The notes under the pieces are model-generated. The model did not search any database and was not told the DNA's origin. It worked only from the letters and a program-made list of their open reading frames with translations. Positions 26,467-35,414 of a stretch of DNA of 64,000 nucleotides are shown here, one piece after another (within the stretch, counting starts at the first letter, position 1; every line of letters begins with the position of its first letter). A program made the position numbers and the translations under genes. Source of the stretch: Flavobacteriales bacterium UBA7612 (GTDB taxonomy: Bacteria > Bacteroidota > Bacteroidia > Flavobacteriales > Weeksellaceae); assembly GCA_002484335.1 (NCBI GenBank), contig DLJQ01000005.1, positions 722 to 64,721 of the forward strand, written 5' to 3'.

Positions 26467-27417
26467 ATGGATAAAAATAAAAAAATATATATCGCAGGTC
26501 ACAACGGTATGGTTGGCTCTGCTATTTGGAGACAATTATTAAGTAATGGTTATACTAACTTAATTGGAAAATCATCAAAAGAATTAGATTTAAGGAACCA
26601 ATTTGCTGTAAAAGAATTTTTTGAAAAAGAACAACCAGATGTTGTGATAGATGCTGCTGCTCGTGTTGGAGGAATTTTAGCGAATAATAGCTATCCATAC
26701 CAATTTTTGATGGAGAATATGCAAATTCAAAATAATTTGATTGATAATTCTTTATTAAATAATGTGGAAAAATTCATTTTTTTAGGATCATCTTGTATTT
26801 ATCCAAAGTTCGCTTCTCAACCATTAAAAGAAGAATATTTATTAACAGATTCTTTAGAACCAACAAATGAATGGTATGCAGTAGCAAAAATAACAGGAAT
26901 TAAATCATGTGAAGCAATTAGAAAGCAATTTGATAAAGATTATGTTTCTTTAATGCCAACGAATTTATATGGAACATATGATAATTTTGATTTAAATACG
27001 TCTCATGTTTTACCAGCCATGATTCGTAAGTTTCATGAAGCTAAAGTGAATAATAATACTCCAGTTACTTTATGGGGATCAGGAACTCCTCTACGTGAAT
27101 TTTTATTTGTAGATGATATGGCAGCTTCAGTTATTTTTGCTTTAGAAAATAAATTACCAGAACACTTGTATAATGTAGGAACAGGAGAAGATCTTACAAT
27201 AAAAGCATTAGCAGAATTAATCCAATCAATTGTGGGGCATACAGGTGATATTATTTGGGATAGTGAAAAACCAGATGGAACACCTCGTAAATTAATGGAC
27301 ATCTCTAAAATGCATGCTTTAGGATGGAAACATAAAATAGGATTATCAGAAGGTATACAACAAACATATCAATGGTTTTTAGAAAACCAAGATAATTTTA
27401 AAGAAGTAAAAATTTAA
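26467..27417 (+). CDS. fcl: GDP-L-fucose synthase
   Basis: 316 residues of the extended SDR family. GHNGMVGSAIWRQL binds NADPH, LGSSCIYPKFA and YAVAKITGIK carry the catalytic Ser, Tyr and Lys, and DDMAASVIFAL with NVGTGEDLTI complete the family pattern. It epimerises and reduces GDP-4-keto-6-deoxymannose to GDP-L-fucose. It lies just before gmd, its usual partner, in reversed order. Confidence 0.95.
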   Translation: MDKNKKIYIAGHNGMVGSAIWRQLLSNGYTNLIGKSSKELDLRNQFAVKEFFEKEQPDVVIDAAARVGGILANNSYPYQFLMENMQIQNNLIDNSLLNNVEKFIFLGSSCIYPKFASQPLKEEYLLTDSLEPTNEWYAVAKITGIKSCEAIRKQFDKDYVSLMPTNLYGTYDNFDLNTSHVLPAMIRKFHEAKVNNNTPVTLWGSGTPLREFLFVDDMAASVIFALENKLPEHLYNVGTGEDLTIKALAELIQSIVGHTGDIIWDSEKPDGTPRKLMDISKMHALGWKHKIGLSEGIQQTYQWFLENQDNFKEVKI

Positions 27418-27433
27418 TACACTAAACAAAGGG

Positions 27434-28546
27434 ATGAAAGTAGCATTAATTACAGGAATAACAGGACAAGATGGTTCTTATTTAGCTGAATTATTATTAG
27501 AAAAAGGATATATGGTTCATGGGATAAAAAGAAGAGCATCTTCATTTAATACCCAAAGAATAGACCATTTATATATTGATCAACACGAACAACATGTAAA
27601 TTTTAAATTACATTATGGAGATTTAACAGATTCAACAAATATAATTCGAATTATACAACAAATTCAACCTGATGAAATTTATAATTTAGGTGCAATGTCT
27701 CATGTAAAAGTATCTTTTGATTCTCCTGAGTACGTAGCTAATGTAGACGGAATGGGAACATTACGTATCTTAGAAGCTGTTCGTATTTTAGGGTTAGAGA
27801 AAAAAACACGTATTTACCAAGCTTCAACTTCTGAGCTGTACGGAGGACTTCCTGAGAATAAAAATGCAGCAGGTTTCTATGATGAAAACTCACCATTTTA
27901 TCCTCGTTCACCTTATGGAGTTGCTAAAATATATGGTTTCTGGATTACTAAAAATTATAGAGAAGCTTATAATATGTATGCATGTAATGGTATTTTATTT
28001 AACCATGAATCTCCTCGTCGTGGAGAAACATTCGTAACACGTAAAATCACTATGGCAACAGCTGCAATTGCTTTGGGTAAACAAGACACGCTTTATTTAG
28101 GTAATCTTAACGCACTACGTGATTGGGGACATGCTAAAGATTATGTAGAGGCAATGTGGCGTATACTACAACAAGAAACGGCAGAAGATTTTGTAATTGC
28201 TACAGGAGTAACAACATCTGTTAGAGATTTTGTAAAAATGGCATTCAATGAAATTGGTGTTGAGTTAGCTTTTGAAGGTGAAAATGAAAATGAAATCGCT
28301 AAAGTTGTAAAATGTTCTAATCCTCTTTATCAATTAGAAATAGGAAAAGTAGTTGTAAAAGTAGATCCTGCTTATTACAGACCTACCGAAGTTGATTTAC
28401 TGTTAGGAGATCCAACAAAATCTAAAACAAAATTGGGTTGGGAGCCTCAGTATGATTTAGTTGGCTTAGTAAAAGATATGATGGAGTCTGATTTGGTTTA
28501 TGTTGATAAATGGCATAATGCAAATTGGGAAAATATTGTTGGGTAA
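27434..28546 (+). CDS. gmd: GDP-mannose 4,6-dehydratase
   Basis: 370 residues. ALITGITGQDGSYLAELLL binds NADP, RRASSFNTQRIDH is specific to GMD, ASTSELYGG and SPYGVAKIYG hold the active-site residues, and NHESPRRGETFVTRKIT is the GDP-mannose-binding part. It makes GDP-4-keto-6-deoxy-D-mannose, which Fcl turns into GDP-L-fucose. Confidence 0.97.
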   Translation: MKVALITGITGQDGSYLAELLLEKGYMVHGIKRRASSFNTQRIDHLYIDQHEQHVNFKLHYGDLTDSTNIIRIIQQIQPDEIYNLGAMSHVKVSFDSPEYVANVDGMGTLRILEAVRILGLEKKTRIYQASTSELYGGLPENKNAAGFYDENSPFYPRSPYGVAKIYGFWITKNYREAYNMYACNGILFNHESPRRGETFVTRKITMATAAIALGKQDTLYLGNLNALRDWGHAKDYVEAMWRILQQETAEDFVIATGVTTSVRDFVKMAFNEIGVELAFEGENENEIAKVVKCSNPLYQLEIGKVVVKVDPAYYRPTEVDLLLGDPTKSKTKLGWEPQYDLVGLVKDMMESDLVYVDKWHNANWENIVG

Positions 28547-28559
28547 ATTATAATATTAA

Positions 28560-29918
28560 ATGGTAATAATTGAATTTTTAAAGAATAAATTATTTAATCT
28601 AGATAGTAGAAGTTATAAAATGATTATAAATATTTTCTTATCTTTTTTATTTAAAGGAGGAAACATGGTAATTAATTTTATATTGGTTCCAATAACAATT
28701 AATTTATTAACATCTAACGAATATGGTTTATGGCTTACTTTGAGTTCAATTATTGCCTGGTTTGGAATATCTGATATTGGATTAGGTAATGGTCTTCGTA
28801 ATAGATTTGCAGAAGCAGTAGCAAATAATGATAAATATAAAGCTAGAGAATATGTAAGTACAACTTACTTTGTAATATCAGTATTTATAATCATTGTGTG
28901 GTCTTTATTTTCATTTATAAATATTTATATTGATTGGACTAGTTTACTAAATTTAGATAGTACTTTAAAAGAAGATTTATCGCAGACAATGTTTATTTTA
29001 ATAAGTTTTTTTTCAGTTCAATTTATTGTAAATATAATCAACACTATTTTATATGCTAATCAAGAGCCAGGAAGAGTCGCAAAAAATAGTTTTTTAGGTA
29101 ATCTATTAGTGTTGATTTGTATACAAGTACTAGTTTTATTAAAAATAAAAGGATCGTTAGTCTTGTTTGCTATTATAACTAATATTTTTCCTCTGATAGT
29201 AACCCTTATATTAACATTTATTATGTTTAATGGTTCATTAAAGGATTATAGGCCATCATTAAAGTTAGTAAGATTAAAATATATGAATGATCTTATGAAT
29301 TTAGGATTAAAATTCTTTTTTATTCAAATTTCAATGATCTTTATTTTACAGTCTACAAATATTTTAATAACAAGATTATTAGGAGCTAATGAGGTAACCG
29401 TTTTTAATATTGCTTATAGATACTTTTCTATTCCACTTACAATTTCATTAATAATTTTTTCTCCTCTATGGAGCGCATTTACTGATGCTTATAGTAAAAA
29501 TGATTTTAATTGGATAAAAAAAATTTATGTCAAAGCAAATTATTTTATGGCATGTATTATTTTTTCATATATAATATTTTTTTTATTAAGTGATTATATT
29601 TATAATATATGGATAGGTAAGAAAGTCATAATACCTTTTAAAGTTTCTTTTTTAATGATGATTTATATGATATTTTTAACTTATTTTTCATCATTTATAC
29701 TTTTAATAAATGGAATAGGGAAATTAAAAATTCAATTATACTTGTATGTTATATCAGCTCCTATTTATATATTTTTAGCAAATATATTAGGTACTAAATA
29801 TGAACTAAACGGTATTATTATTTCTAATATAATAATTTATTTGATTTTTAGTTTTTTTACGTATTATCAGTTAAATAAATTGATAAATAATAAAGCAAAA
29901 GGAATTTGGAATAAATAG
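28560..29918 (+). CDS. Wzx-type oligosaccharide flippase
   Basis: 452 residues with about twelve to fourteen hydrophobic segments. Typical features of the polysaccharide flippase family include LVPITINLLTSNEYGLWLTLSSI at about 42-64 and ISDIGLGNGLRNRFAEAVANND. It moves lipid-linked repeat units across the inner membrane. It is strongly A/T-rich, as are the next genes. An internal AAAGGAGG before ATG 28665 is in frame but lies within the first membrane segment and is not taken as the start. Confidence 0.9.
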   Translation: MVIIEFLKNKLFNLDSRSYKMIINIFLSFLFKGGNMVINFILVPITINLLTSNEYGLWLTLSSIIAWFGISDIGLGNGLRNRFAEAVANNDKYKAREYVSTTYFVISVFIIIVWSLFSFINIYIDWTSLLNLDSTLKEDLSQTMFILISFFSVQFIVNIINTILYANQEPGRVAKNSFLGNLLVLICIQVLVLLKIKGSLVLFAIITNIFPLIVTLILTFIMFNGSLKDYRPSLKLVRLKYMNDLMNLGLKFFFIQISMIFILQSTNILITRLLGANEVTVFNIAYRYFSIPLTISLIIFSPLWSAFTDAYSKNDFNWIKKIYVKANYFMACIIFSYIIFFLLSDYIYNIWIGKKVIIPFKVSFLMMIYMIFLTYFSSFILLINGIGKLKIQLYLYVISAPIYIFLANILGTKYELNGIIISNIIIYLIFSFFTYYQLNKLINNKAKGIWNK

Positions 29919-29921
29919 GTT

Positions 29922-31121
29922 ATGACAAATAGTAATATTAAAACATTTTTATTTTCATTATTTTCAGGAGCTAGAATAAATTTAATTGGTCAACTTTTTG
30001 GTTCTGAAGTTTTTGCTTTGTTATTTCTTCCGTATAAAAAAATTTTTAGTTTTTTTAGAATTTATCCATTTAAGCAATTAACTATTCCTTATTTATTTTT
30101 TATTATAGCTTTAATAATAAGCGATATTTTTATAAATAATACAGGGGTAGATAATTTTTTAAGAGGTTGGGCTAGCGTTATTTTTTCTTTAATTCAATTA
30201 ATTTTTTTATTTACGTTATTTACAAAATCAGAGAATAATTATAATATATTTTTGATAAGTTCAGCAATATCTTTTTTTATTTTTAGACCAGAAATGAATA
30301 GCGAATTTGTTTTAGAAGGTAATGATTTTAAAGTATATTACATGGCGGGAGTAAACTATTTGATATTATTTATAGGATACTATTTAGGTAAGAAAAAAGC
30401 AATGTATGTTTTTGTATTATTTTTTAGTTATTCATTGTTTTGTATGATTGCTGACGCTAGATCAAATGGAGTAGTTTATTTTTTTACAGGTCTTTTATTA
30501 ATTATAAAGATGAAAAAAATTAAATTAACAAAAGATAAACTTGTTATGATTTTTTTGTTAATTCTTATTATTGGTTATTGTAGTTATATAATATATGTAA
30601 ATAGTGTATTAAAAGGAGAAATAGGAGGTTCTAATGCTCAACAATTAAAATCATTAAATAATCCTTATAATCCAATTGAATTAATTGTAACAGGAAGAAA
30701 AGAAGCTTTATTTCCTATTTATCCAATTAAAGATCATTTTGTTTTCGGCTTAGGCTCATGGGCTGAAGATAATTCCGGAAAATATATAAAACTATATAAT
30801 TCAATGAATGATGGACAACCTAGAGAAAGTAAACTTATTCCAGCTCATTCAATATTTTTTGCAACTTGGTTATGGTCAGGTATTCTTGGAGTTATTTCAG
30901 TAGTATTAATTTATTTTAGAGCTTTTAAAATGGCTTTCACTTTATATACGAAAACGAATAAACGAATACTTATACTTATTATACCTTTATTATTTGACCA
31001 AATATGGAATTTTTTCTTTTCTCCAATGGGACATATGAGAATTTCATCACCTTTCTTTTTAGCTATAACAGCTATTGAATTTTATAAATATATTAAATAT
31101 GATAAAAAAACCTCTCTTTAG
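29922..31121 (+). CDS. Probable Wzy-type O-antigen/capsule polymerase
   Basis: 399 residues with about ten membrane segments and a larger periplasmic loop at about 235-300 (PYNPIELIVTGRKEALFPIYPIKDHFVFGLG), then PAHSIFFATWLWSGILGV, a pattern seen in O-antigen ligase/polymerase proteins. Sequence similarity in this group is low, so the call rests on topology and its place directly after the flippase. It would join repeat units at the periplasmic face. Its end overlaps the next gene by 23 bases. Confidence 0.75.
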   Translation: MTNSNIKTFLFSLFSGARINLIGQLFGSEVFALLFLPYKKIFSFFRIYPFKQLTIPYLFFIIALIISDIFINNTGVDNFLRGWASVIFSLIQLIFLFTLFTKSENNYNIFLISSAISFFIFRPEMNSEFVLEGNDFKVYYMAGVNYLILFIGYYLGKKKAMYVFVLFFSYSLFCMIADARSNGVVYFFTGLLLIIKMKKIKLTKDKLVMIFLLILIIGYCSYIIYVNSVLKGEIGGSNAQQLKSLNNPYNPIELIVTGRKEALFPIYPIKDHFVFGLGSWAEDNSGKYIKLYNSMNDGQPRESKLIPAHSIFFATWLWSGILGVISVVLIYFRAFKMAFTLYTKTNKRILILIIPLLFDQIWNFFFSPMGHMRISSPFFLAITAIEFYKYIKYDKKTSL

Positions 31122-31914
31122 TATTGTAATTGTTAATTATAATTATGGTAAATTTCTTAAACAAGCTATAGAATCAGTAATTAATCAAAAATTTAATAAT
31201 TATGAATTAATAATTATTGACGGAGGTAGTACTGATGATAGTGTAGATATTATTAAATCTTTTGAATCACATATTTCTTATTGGATATCAGAAAAAGATA
31301 ATGGGCAAAGTGATGCTTTTAATAAAGGCTTTTCAAAAGCTAATGGTGAATTTTATTTTTGGCTTAATGCAGATGATATTTTAATGCCTAATAGTCTTAT
31401 TAATATTTCTAATTATTTAAATAAAGATAATAAATGTAAGTGGATTGCGGCAAATACAGTTTTCTTTAATGAAGACAATGAAATATTAAGATGTAGAAGA
31501 GGTATAAAATGGAAAGATTTTTTAATTAAACAAGGGCCTATATATGTTTATGGACCTTCTACAATTTTCCATAAAGAATTATATAATAAAGCAAATGGCT
31601 TTGACGAAGGATTATATTATACAATGGATACAGATTTATGGATGAGATTTTCTAATTTAGGGTATAAATTTTATAGATTACCAAAATATGTTTGGGGTTT
31701 AAGAATTCATAATGAATCAAAGACATCACACGCTTTTACGAATATGGCAAATCCAAAATTTGAAAAAGAAAGATTATATATTCAATCAAAAAATAATTGG
31801 ACTTATAAATCCCAAAAAATAATATTTCAAAAAATATATAAAATTTTAAGTGGTACGTATTTATTCTCCTATATCGATACGTTAAATTATAAAAATACAA
31901 AATTACAAAAATGA
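31099..31914 (+). CDS. Glycosyltransferase family 2 protein
   Basis: 271 residues from the ATG at 31099 (MIKKPLFSIVIVNYNYG); an upstream in-frame TTG would only add eight residues. GT-A fold with VNYNYGKFLKQAIESVINQ, IIDGGSTDDSVDI, the metal-binding FWLNADD and a probable base in YYTMDTDLWMR. It is cytoplasmic or membrane-associated and adds a sugar to the lipid-linked repeat unit; donor and acceptor are unknown. Confidence 0.88.
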   Translation: MIKKPLFSIVIVNYNYGKFLKQAIESVINQKFNNYELIIIDGGSTDDSVDIIKSFESHISYWISEKDNGQSDAFNKGFSKANGEFYFWLNADDILMPNSLINISNYLNKDNKCKWIAANTVFFNEDNEILRCRRGIKWKDFLIKQGPIYVYGPSTIFHKELYNKANGFDEGLYYTMDTDLWMRFSNLGYKFYRLPKYVWGLRIHNESKTSHAFTNMANPKFEKERLYIQSKNNWTYKSQKIIFQKIYKILSGTYLFSYIDTLNYKNTKLQK

Positions 31915-32579
31915 AAATAATCATTCAGGTGTTATTTTTCATGTTTCCATGGAAAATAAGAAGAATTTTATTAAATAAAATTTTTAAATATGATATACAT
32001 AAAACATCTAAAATAGGATATTCAATTATTCTTTCAAAAAAATTACTTATGGAAAAGCATTCTAGAATAGGTAATTTCTCTTTTTGTCAGGGTATTGATT
32101 TATTGCATTTAAAAGAATATGGTAGGTTAGGAACTTTTAATTACATCACAGGTTATTCATCTTATTTGAAAAGTCATTTTTCTCATGTTAAAAATCGAAA
32201 ATGTGAATTTATTATAGGTAAACATAGTGCAGTAACTTCTAGACATTTTTTAGATGCAACTGCAGGAATATATATAGGTAATTACACAACTTTTGCTGGT
32301 ATTAAATCTCAGATATTAACCCATAGTATTGATATTGAGTTGAATATACAAGATGCCGAGATGGTAGAAATAGGTGATTATTGTTTTGTAGGTACGGCTT
32401 GTATTTTTTTGAAAGGGTCTAAACTTCCTAATAATAGTATTTTAGGAGCTAATTCATTACTTAATAAAAAAAATGAAAAAGAATGTGCTTTATATGGAGG
32501 TGTCCCAGCAAGATATATAAAAGATATACCTATAGAAAAATATAAGTATTTTCAAAGAAAAATAGGTTTTGTAAAATAA
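31911..32579 (+). CDS. Left-handed beta-helix acyltransferase
   Basis: 222 residues. The start of a hexapeptide-repeat acetyltransferase fold is seen from about residue 35, with GKHSAVTSRHFLDATAGIYIGNYTTFAGI in the middle and GDYCFVGTACIFLKGSKLPNNSILGANSLL and YGGVPARYI near the end. It probably adds an acetyl group to a sugar of the repeat unit. The N-terminal 20 residues are hydrophobic and may tie it to the membrane. Overlaps the preceding gene by 4 bases. Confidence 0.8.
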   Translation: MKIIIQVLFFMFPWKIRRILLNKIFKYDIHKTSKIGYSIILSKKLLMEKHSRIGNFSFCQGIDLLHLKEYGRLGTFNYITGYSSYLKSHFSHVKNRKCEFIIGKHSAVTSRHFLDATAGIYIGNYTTFAGIKSQILTHSIDIELNIQDAEMVEIGDYCFVGTACIFLKGSKLPNNSILGANSLLNKKNEKECALYGGVPARYIKDIPIEKYKYFQRKIGFVK

Positions 32580-32583
32580 TTTT

Positions 32584-33738
32584 ATGAAGATAGTCCATTG
32601 TATATCTTCATTAGATATTTCAACCGGAGGACCGGCAAGAAGCTCTACAAGTTTGATTAATGAGTTATTATTAGATTCAAGTATTTCGACAATAGATGTT
32701 TTGACTTTATTATCTAACCAACCAATTATAAATCAATGTATTAATGATAAAGGGAATATTCAGTTTTTTTCACCTTCAATTTCTAAGTATTCTAAAGGTC
32801 TAAAAAAATATTTGAATAAATCTAAAGAATCAGATATTTATCATGCACATGGTATATGGGGATTAACAATGCATCAAGTTGTTAAAGAAGCAAGGAAGTA
32901 TGAAAAACCTTATATTATTTCTGCTAGAGGAATGTTAGAACCTTGGTCTATGCAGCAAAGTAGACTAAAGAAAAAACTTGCAATGTTTTTGTACCAACAT
33001 AAAGATTTAAAAAATGCAGCATGTATACATGCTACGGCATTATCAGAAGCAGAAAGTATACGAAATTTAGGTTATAAAAATCCAATTGCAGTTATTCCGA
33101 ATGGGATTGATTTATCTGAATATCCTCTGAAAGAGAAAAAAAATGAAATAAGTGATAGAAAAAAAACACTGCTTTTTTTATCACGCATTCATCCTAAAAA
33201 AGGAATTGAAATTCTTTTAGAGACTTGGGAAAATATTTCAAAAGTAAATAGAAAAGACTGGCAAATAGAGATAGCAGGAAATGGAGAGGAAAGTTATATC
33301 AAAGAATTAGATGATAAAATTGTTAATCTCGGTCTACAAGACTCTGTAAAAATTATAGGACCTCAATTTGGAGATGAAAAAATTGAAACCTATCACCGTG
33401 CAGATTTATTTATTTTACCGACCTATTCAGAAAATTTTGGAATGGTAGTAGCAGAAGCCTTGGCTTGTGGAGTACCAGTAATTACAACTAAAGGAACTCC
33501 ATGGGAAGATTTGAAGCAATATCAATCTGGTGCTTGGATTGATATAGGAGTAGAACCTTTAAAACAATGTTTAGAACAATATTTAATAAAAGATAGATCT
33601 GAATTACAACAAATGGGAGTAAACGGAAGAAAGTTGGTAGAAGATAAATATTCTATTCAATCTGTTGCTAAACAATTTATAGAATTGTACCAATGGATGA
33701 TATATAAAAATAATAAACCAAATTTTGTAATAGCATGA
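32584..33738 (+). CDS. Glycosyltransferase family 4 protein (first of a tandem pair)
   Basis: 384 residues, GT-B fold. The N-terminal domain begins MKIVHCISSLDISTGGPARSS; the C-terminal domain has LFLSRIHPKKGIEILL, LPTYSENFGMVVAEALACGVPVITT with the EX7E nucleotide-sugar site, and ends KPNFVIA. The gene at 33735 is alike over most of its length, including the last residues KPDFIIL, pointing to tandem duplication. Overlaps it by 4 bases. Donor sugar unknown. Confidence 0.9.
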   Translation: MKIVHCISSLDISTGGPARSSTSLINELLLDSSISTIDVLTLLSNQPIINQCINDKGNIQFFSPSISKYSKGLKKYLNKSKESDIYHAHGIWGLTMHQVVKEARKYEKPYIISARGMLEPWSMQQSRLKKKLAMFLYQHKDLKNAACIHATALSEAESIRNLGYKNPIAVIPNGIDLSEYPLKEKKNEISDRKKTLLFLSRIHPKKGIEILLETWENISKVNRKDWQIEIAGNGEESYIKELDDKIVNLGLQDSVKIIGPQFGDEKIETYHRADLFILPTYSENFGMVVAEALACGVPVITTKGTPWEDLKQYQSGAWIDIGVEPLKQCLEQYLIKDRSELQQMGVNGRKLVEDKYSIQSVAKQFIELYQWMIYKNNKPNFVIA

Positions 33739-34871
33739 AAATTATTCAATTAATTTCTGAGATAGATAATGAATCTAATGGCGTTGCTAATTCCGCACCA
33801 AATTTAACATTAGAATTAAATAATTTAGTAGATGATGTTAATATTTTTACATTTAGTAATAATACAGATAAGTGGAATAAAATAAATGTTGAGGTCTTTC
33901 CTATATGGGGGAAAAAATTGAATAATTCTTTTCAATTTTCACCGAAATTATATAGTACATTAAAAAATAATATTAATAATACTGATATTATCCACTGTCA
34001 TGGTACACGTGTTTTTCCTTTTATAGTTCCCTTTTATATTAATAGATCTAAATCAAATTGTAAAATAATTATCTCTCCAAGAGGATCTTTTTGTGATTTT
34101 ATAATAGGACAAAATAAAAAACAAAAATTTATTTCAGATTATTTTTTGGGTAATATGAAAGCTCTACACAATGCAGATATGTTTCATGCGACTTCTTATC
34201 AAGAATATGAAGAAATTAGAAAATTAGGATTAAATCAACCTGTAGCTATTATTTCAAATGGAATAGTATTTAATGATAGGATTGATATAGAAAAGAAAAA
34301 AACGTTATTATTTCTTTCAAGAATAGATAGAAAAAAAAATATAGAAACATTACTTAAAGCCTGGAGTATAATAAAAGATGAGTTTAAAGATTGGAATCTT
34401 AAAATTGTAGGATCAGGTGAATCTAATTATTTTAAAAGCTTAACAGATTTATCAGTAGAATTAAAGAATGAAAGAGTTAGATTTTTAGGAGAAATTAAAG
34501 GAAAAGAAAAATTTGATTTAATGGCTAGTTCAAGTCTTTTTATATTGCCATCATTCAATGAAAATTTTGGAAATGTTATTGTAGAATCACTCTCTTTTGA
34601 AACACCTGTAATAACAACTAAGGGAACACCTTGGGAAAGTGTAGTAGAAAAAGAATGTGGATGGTGGATTTCTACAGATTTAGATGAGGTTGTAACACAG
34701 TTAAGAGATTCTATGTCAATGTCCATAGGTGATTTACATACAATGGGTAAAAACGGTAGAGAATGGATTAATAAGGAATTTTTGTGGAATTTTAAAGCTA
34801 AACAAATGTTACAAGCTTATAATTGGATTACTGGTAAAGATTCAGCTAAACCAGATTTTATTATTTTATAA
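33735..34871 (+). CDS. Glycosyltransferase family 4 protein (second of a tandem pair)
   Basis: 378 residues of the same type as its upstream neighbour: LFLSRIDRKKNIETLLKAW, LPSFNENFGNVIVESLSFETPVITTKGTPWE and a matching C-terminus (KPDFIIL). EX7E is degenerate here: the first Glu is in NENFG and the second in VESLS. It probably adds another residue of the repeat unit. Divergence from its partner is large enough for a different linkage specificity, which is inference. Confidence 0.88.
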   Translation: MKIIQLISEIDNESNGVANSAPNLTLELNNLVDDVNIFTFSNNTDKWNKINVEVFPIWGKKLNNSFQFSPKLYSTLKNNINNTDIIHCHGTRVFPFIVPFYINRSKSNCKIIISPRGSFCDFIIGQNKKQKFISDYFLGNMKALHNADMFHATSYQEYEEIRKLGLNQPVAIISNGIVFNDRIDIEKKKTLLFLSRIDRKKNIETLLKAWSIIKDEFKDWNLKIVGSGESNYFKSLTDLSVELKNERVRFLGEIKGKEKFDLMASSSLFILPSFNENFGNVIVESLSFETPVITTKGTPWESVVEKECGWWISTDLDEVVTQLRDSMSMSIGDLHTMGKNGREWINKEFLWNFKAKQMLQAYNWITGKDSAKPDFIIL

Positions 34872-34877
34872 AAAAGT

Positions 34878-35414
34878 ATGGATTTATCAAATTATAAAGA
34901 ATCTAAGCCTAAAAATTTTAAAAGAATTTTATGGTATATTGTTAATGGAACTATTTTTAGATGTTTACCATCTGTATATTTGAAATATTTTAGAAATTTA
35001 TTATTGAGATTATTTGGAGCAAAAATTCCTATGGGGGTATTAGTTTATCCATCATGTAAAATTTATGCTCCTTGGAATTTAGAAATGAAAGAATATAGTT
35101 GTATTGGACCTAATACAGAAATTTATAATAAAGCTAAAATTACTATTGGTAAAAATAGTGTTATATCTCAAGGTGCTTTTTTATGTTCTGCATCACATGA
35201 CGTTAATGATAAAAATCATTCTTTAATTATAAAACCAATAATTTTAGAAGATAAAGCATGGGTAGGTGCTGATGCTTTTATAGGAATGGGAGTAACAATA
35301 GGAGAGGGAGCTGTAGTTGGTGCAAGAGCTGCAGTTTTCAAGAATGTTGAACCATGGACAATTGTAGGTGGAAATCCTGCTAAATTCATAAAAAATAGAG
35401 TAATTAATGAGTAA
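34878..35414 (+). CDS. WcaF-type sugar O-acetyltransferase
   Basis: 178 residues. The left-handed beta-helix repeats run from about 75 to 160 (IGPNTEIYNKAKITIGKNSVI), with the catalytic-type His107 in SASHDVND, WVGADAFIGMGVTIGEGAVVGARA and the final GNPAKFIKNRV. The N-terminal IVNGTIFRCLPSVYLKYFRNLLLR matches putative colanic acid acetyltransferase WcaF. It acetylates a sugar in the polymer. Overlaps the next gene by 8 bases. Confidence 0.85.
   Translation: MDLSNYKESKPKNFKRILWYIVNGTIFRCLPSVYLKYFRNLLLRLFGAKIPMGVLVYPSCKIYAPWNLEMKEYSCIGPNTEIYNKAKITIGKNSVISQGAFLCSASHDVNDKNHSLIIKPIILEDKAWVGADAFIGMGVTIGEGAVVGARAAVFKNVEPWTIVGGNPAKFIKNRVINE

Noticed and set aside
28651..28667. AAAGGAGG followed by an ATG at 28665, in frame within the flippase gene
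   Set aside because: It would remove the N-terminus and part of the first membrane segment of the flippase; the codons for Lys-Gly-Gly happen to look like a strong Shine-Dalgarno sequence, which Bacteroidota seldom use.
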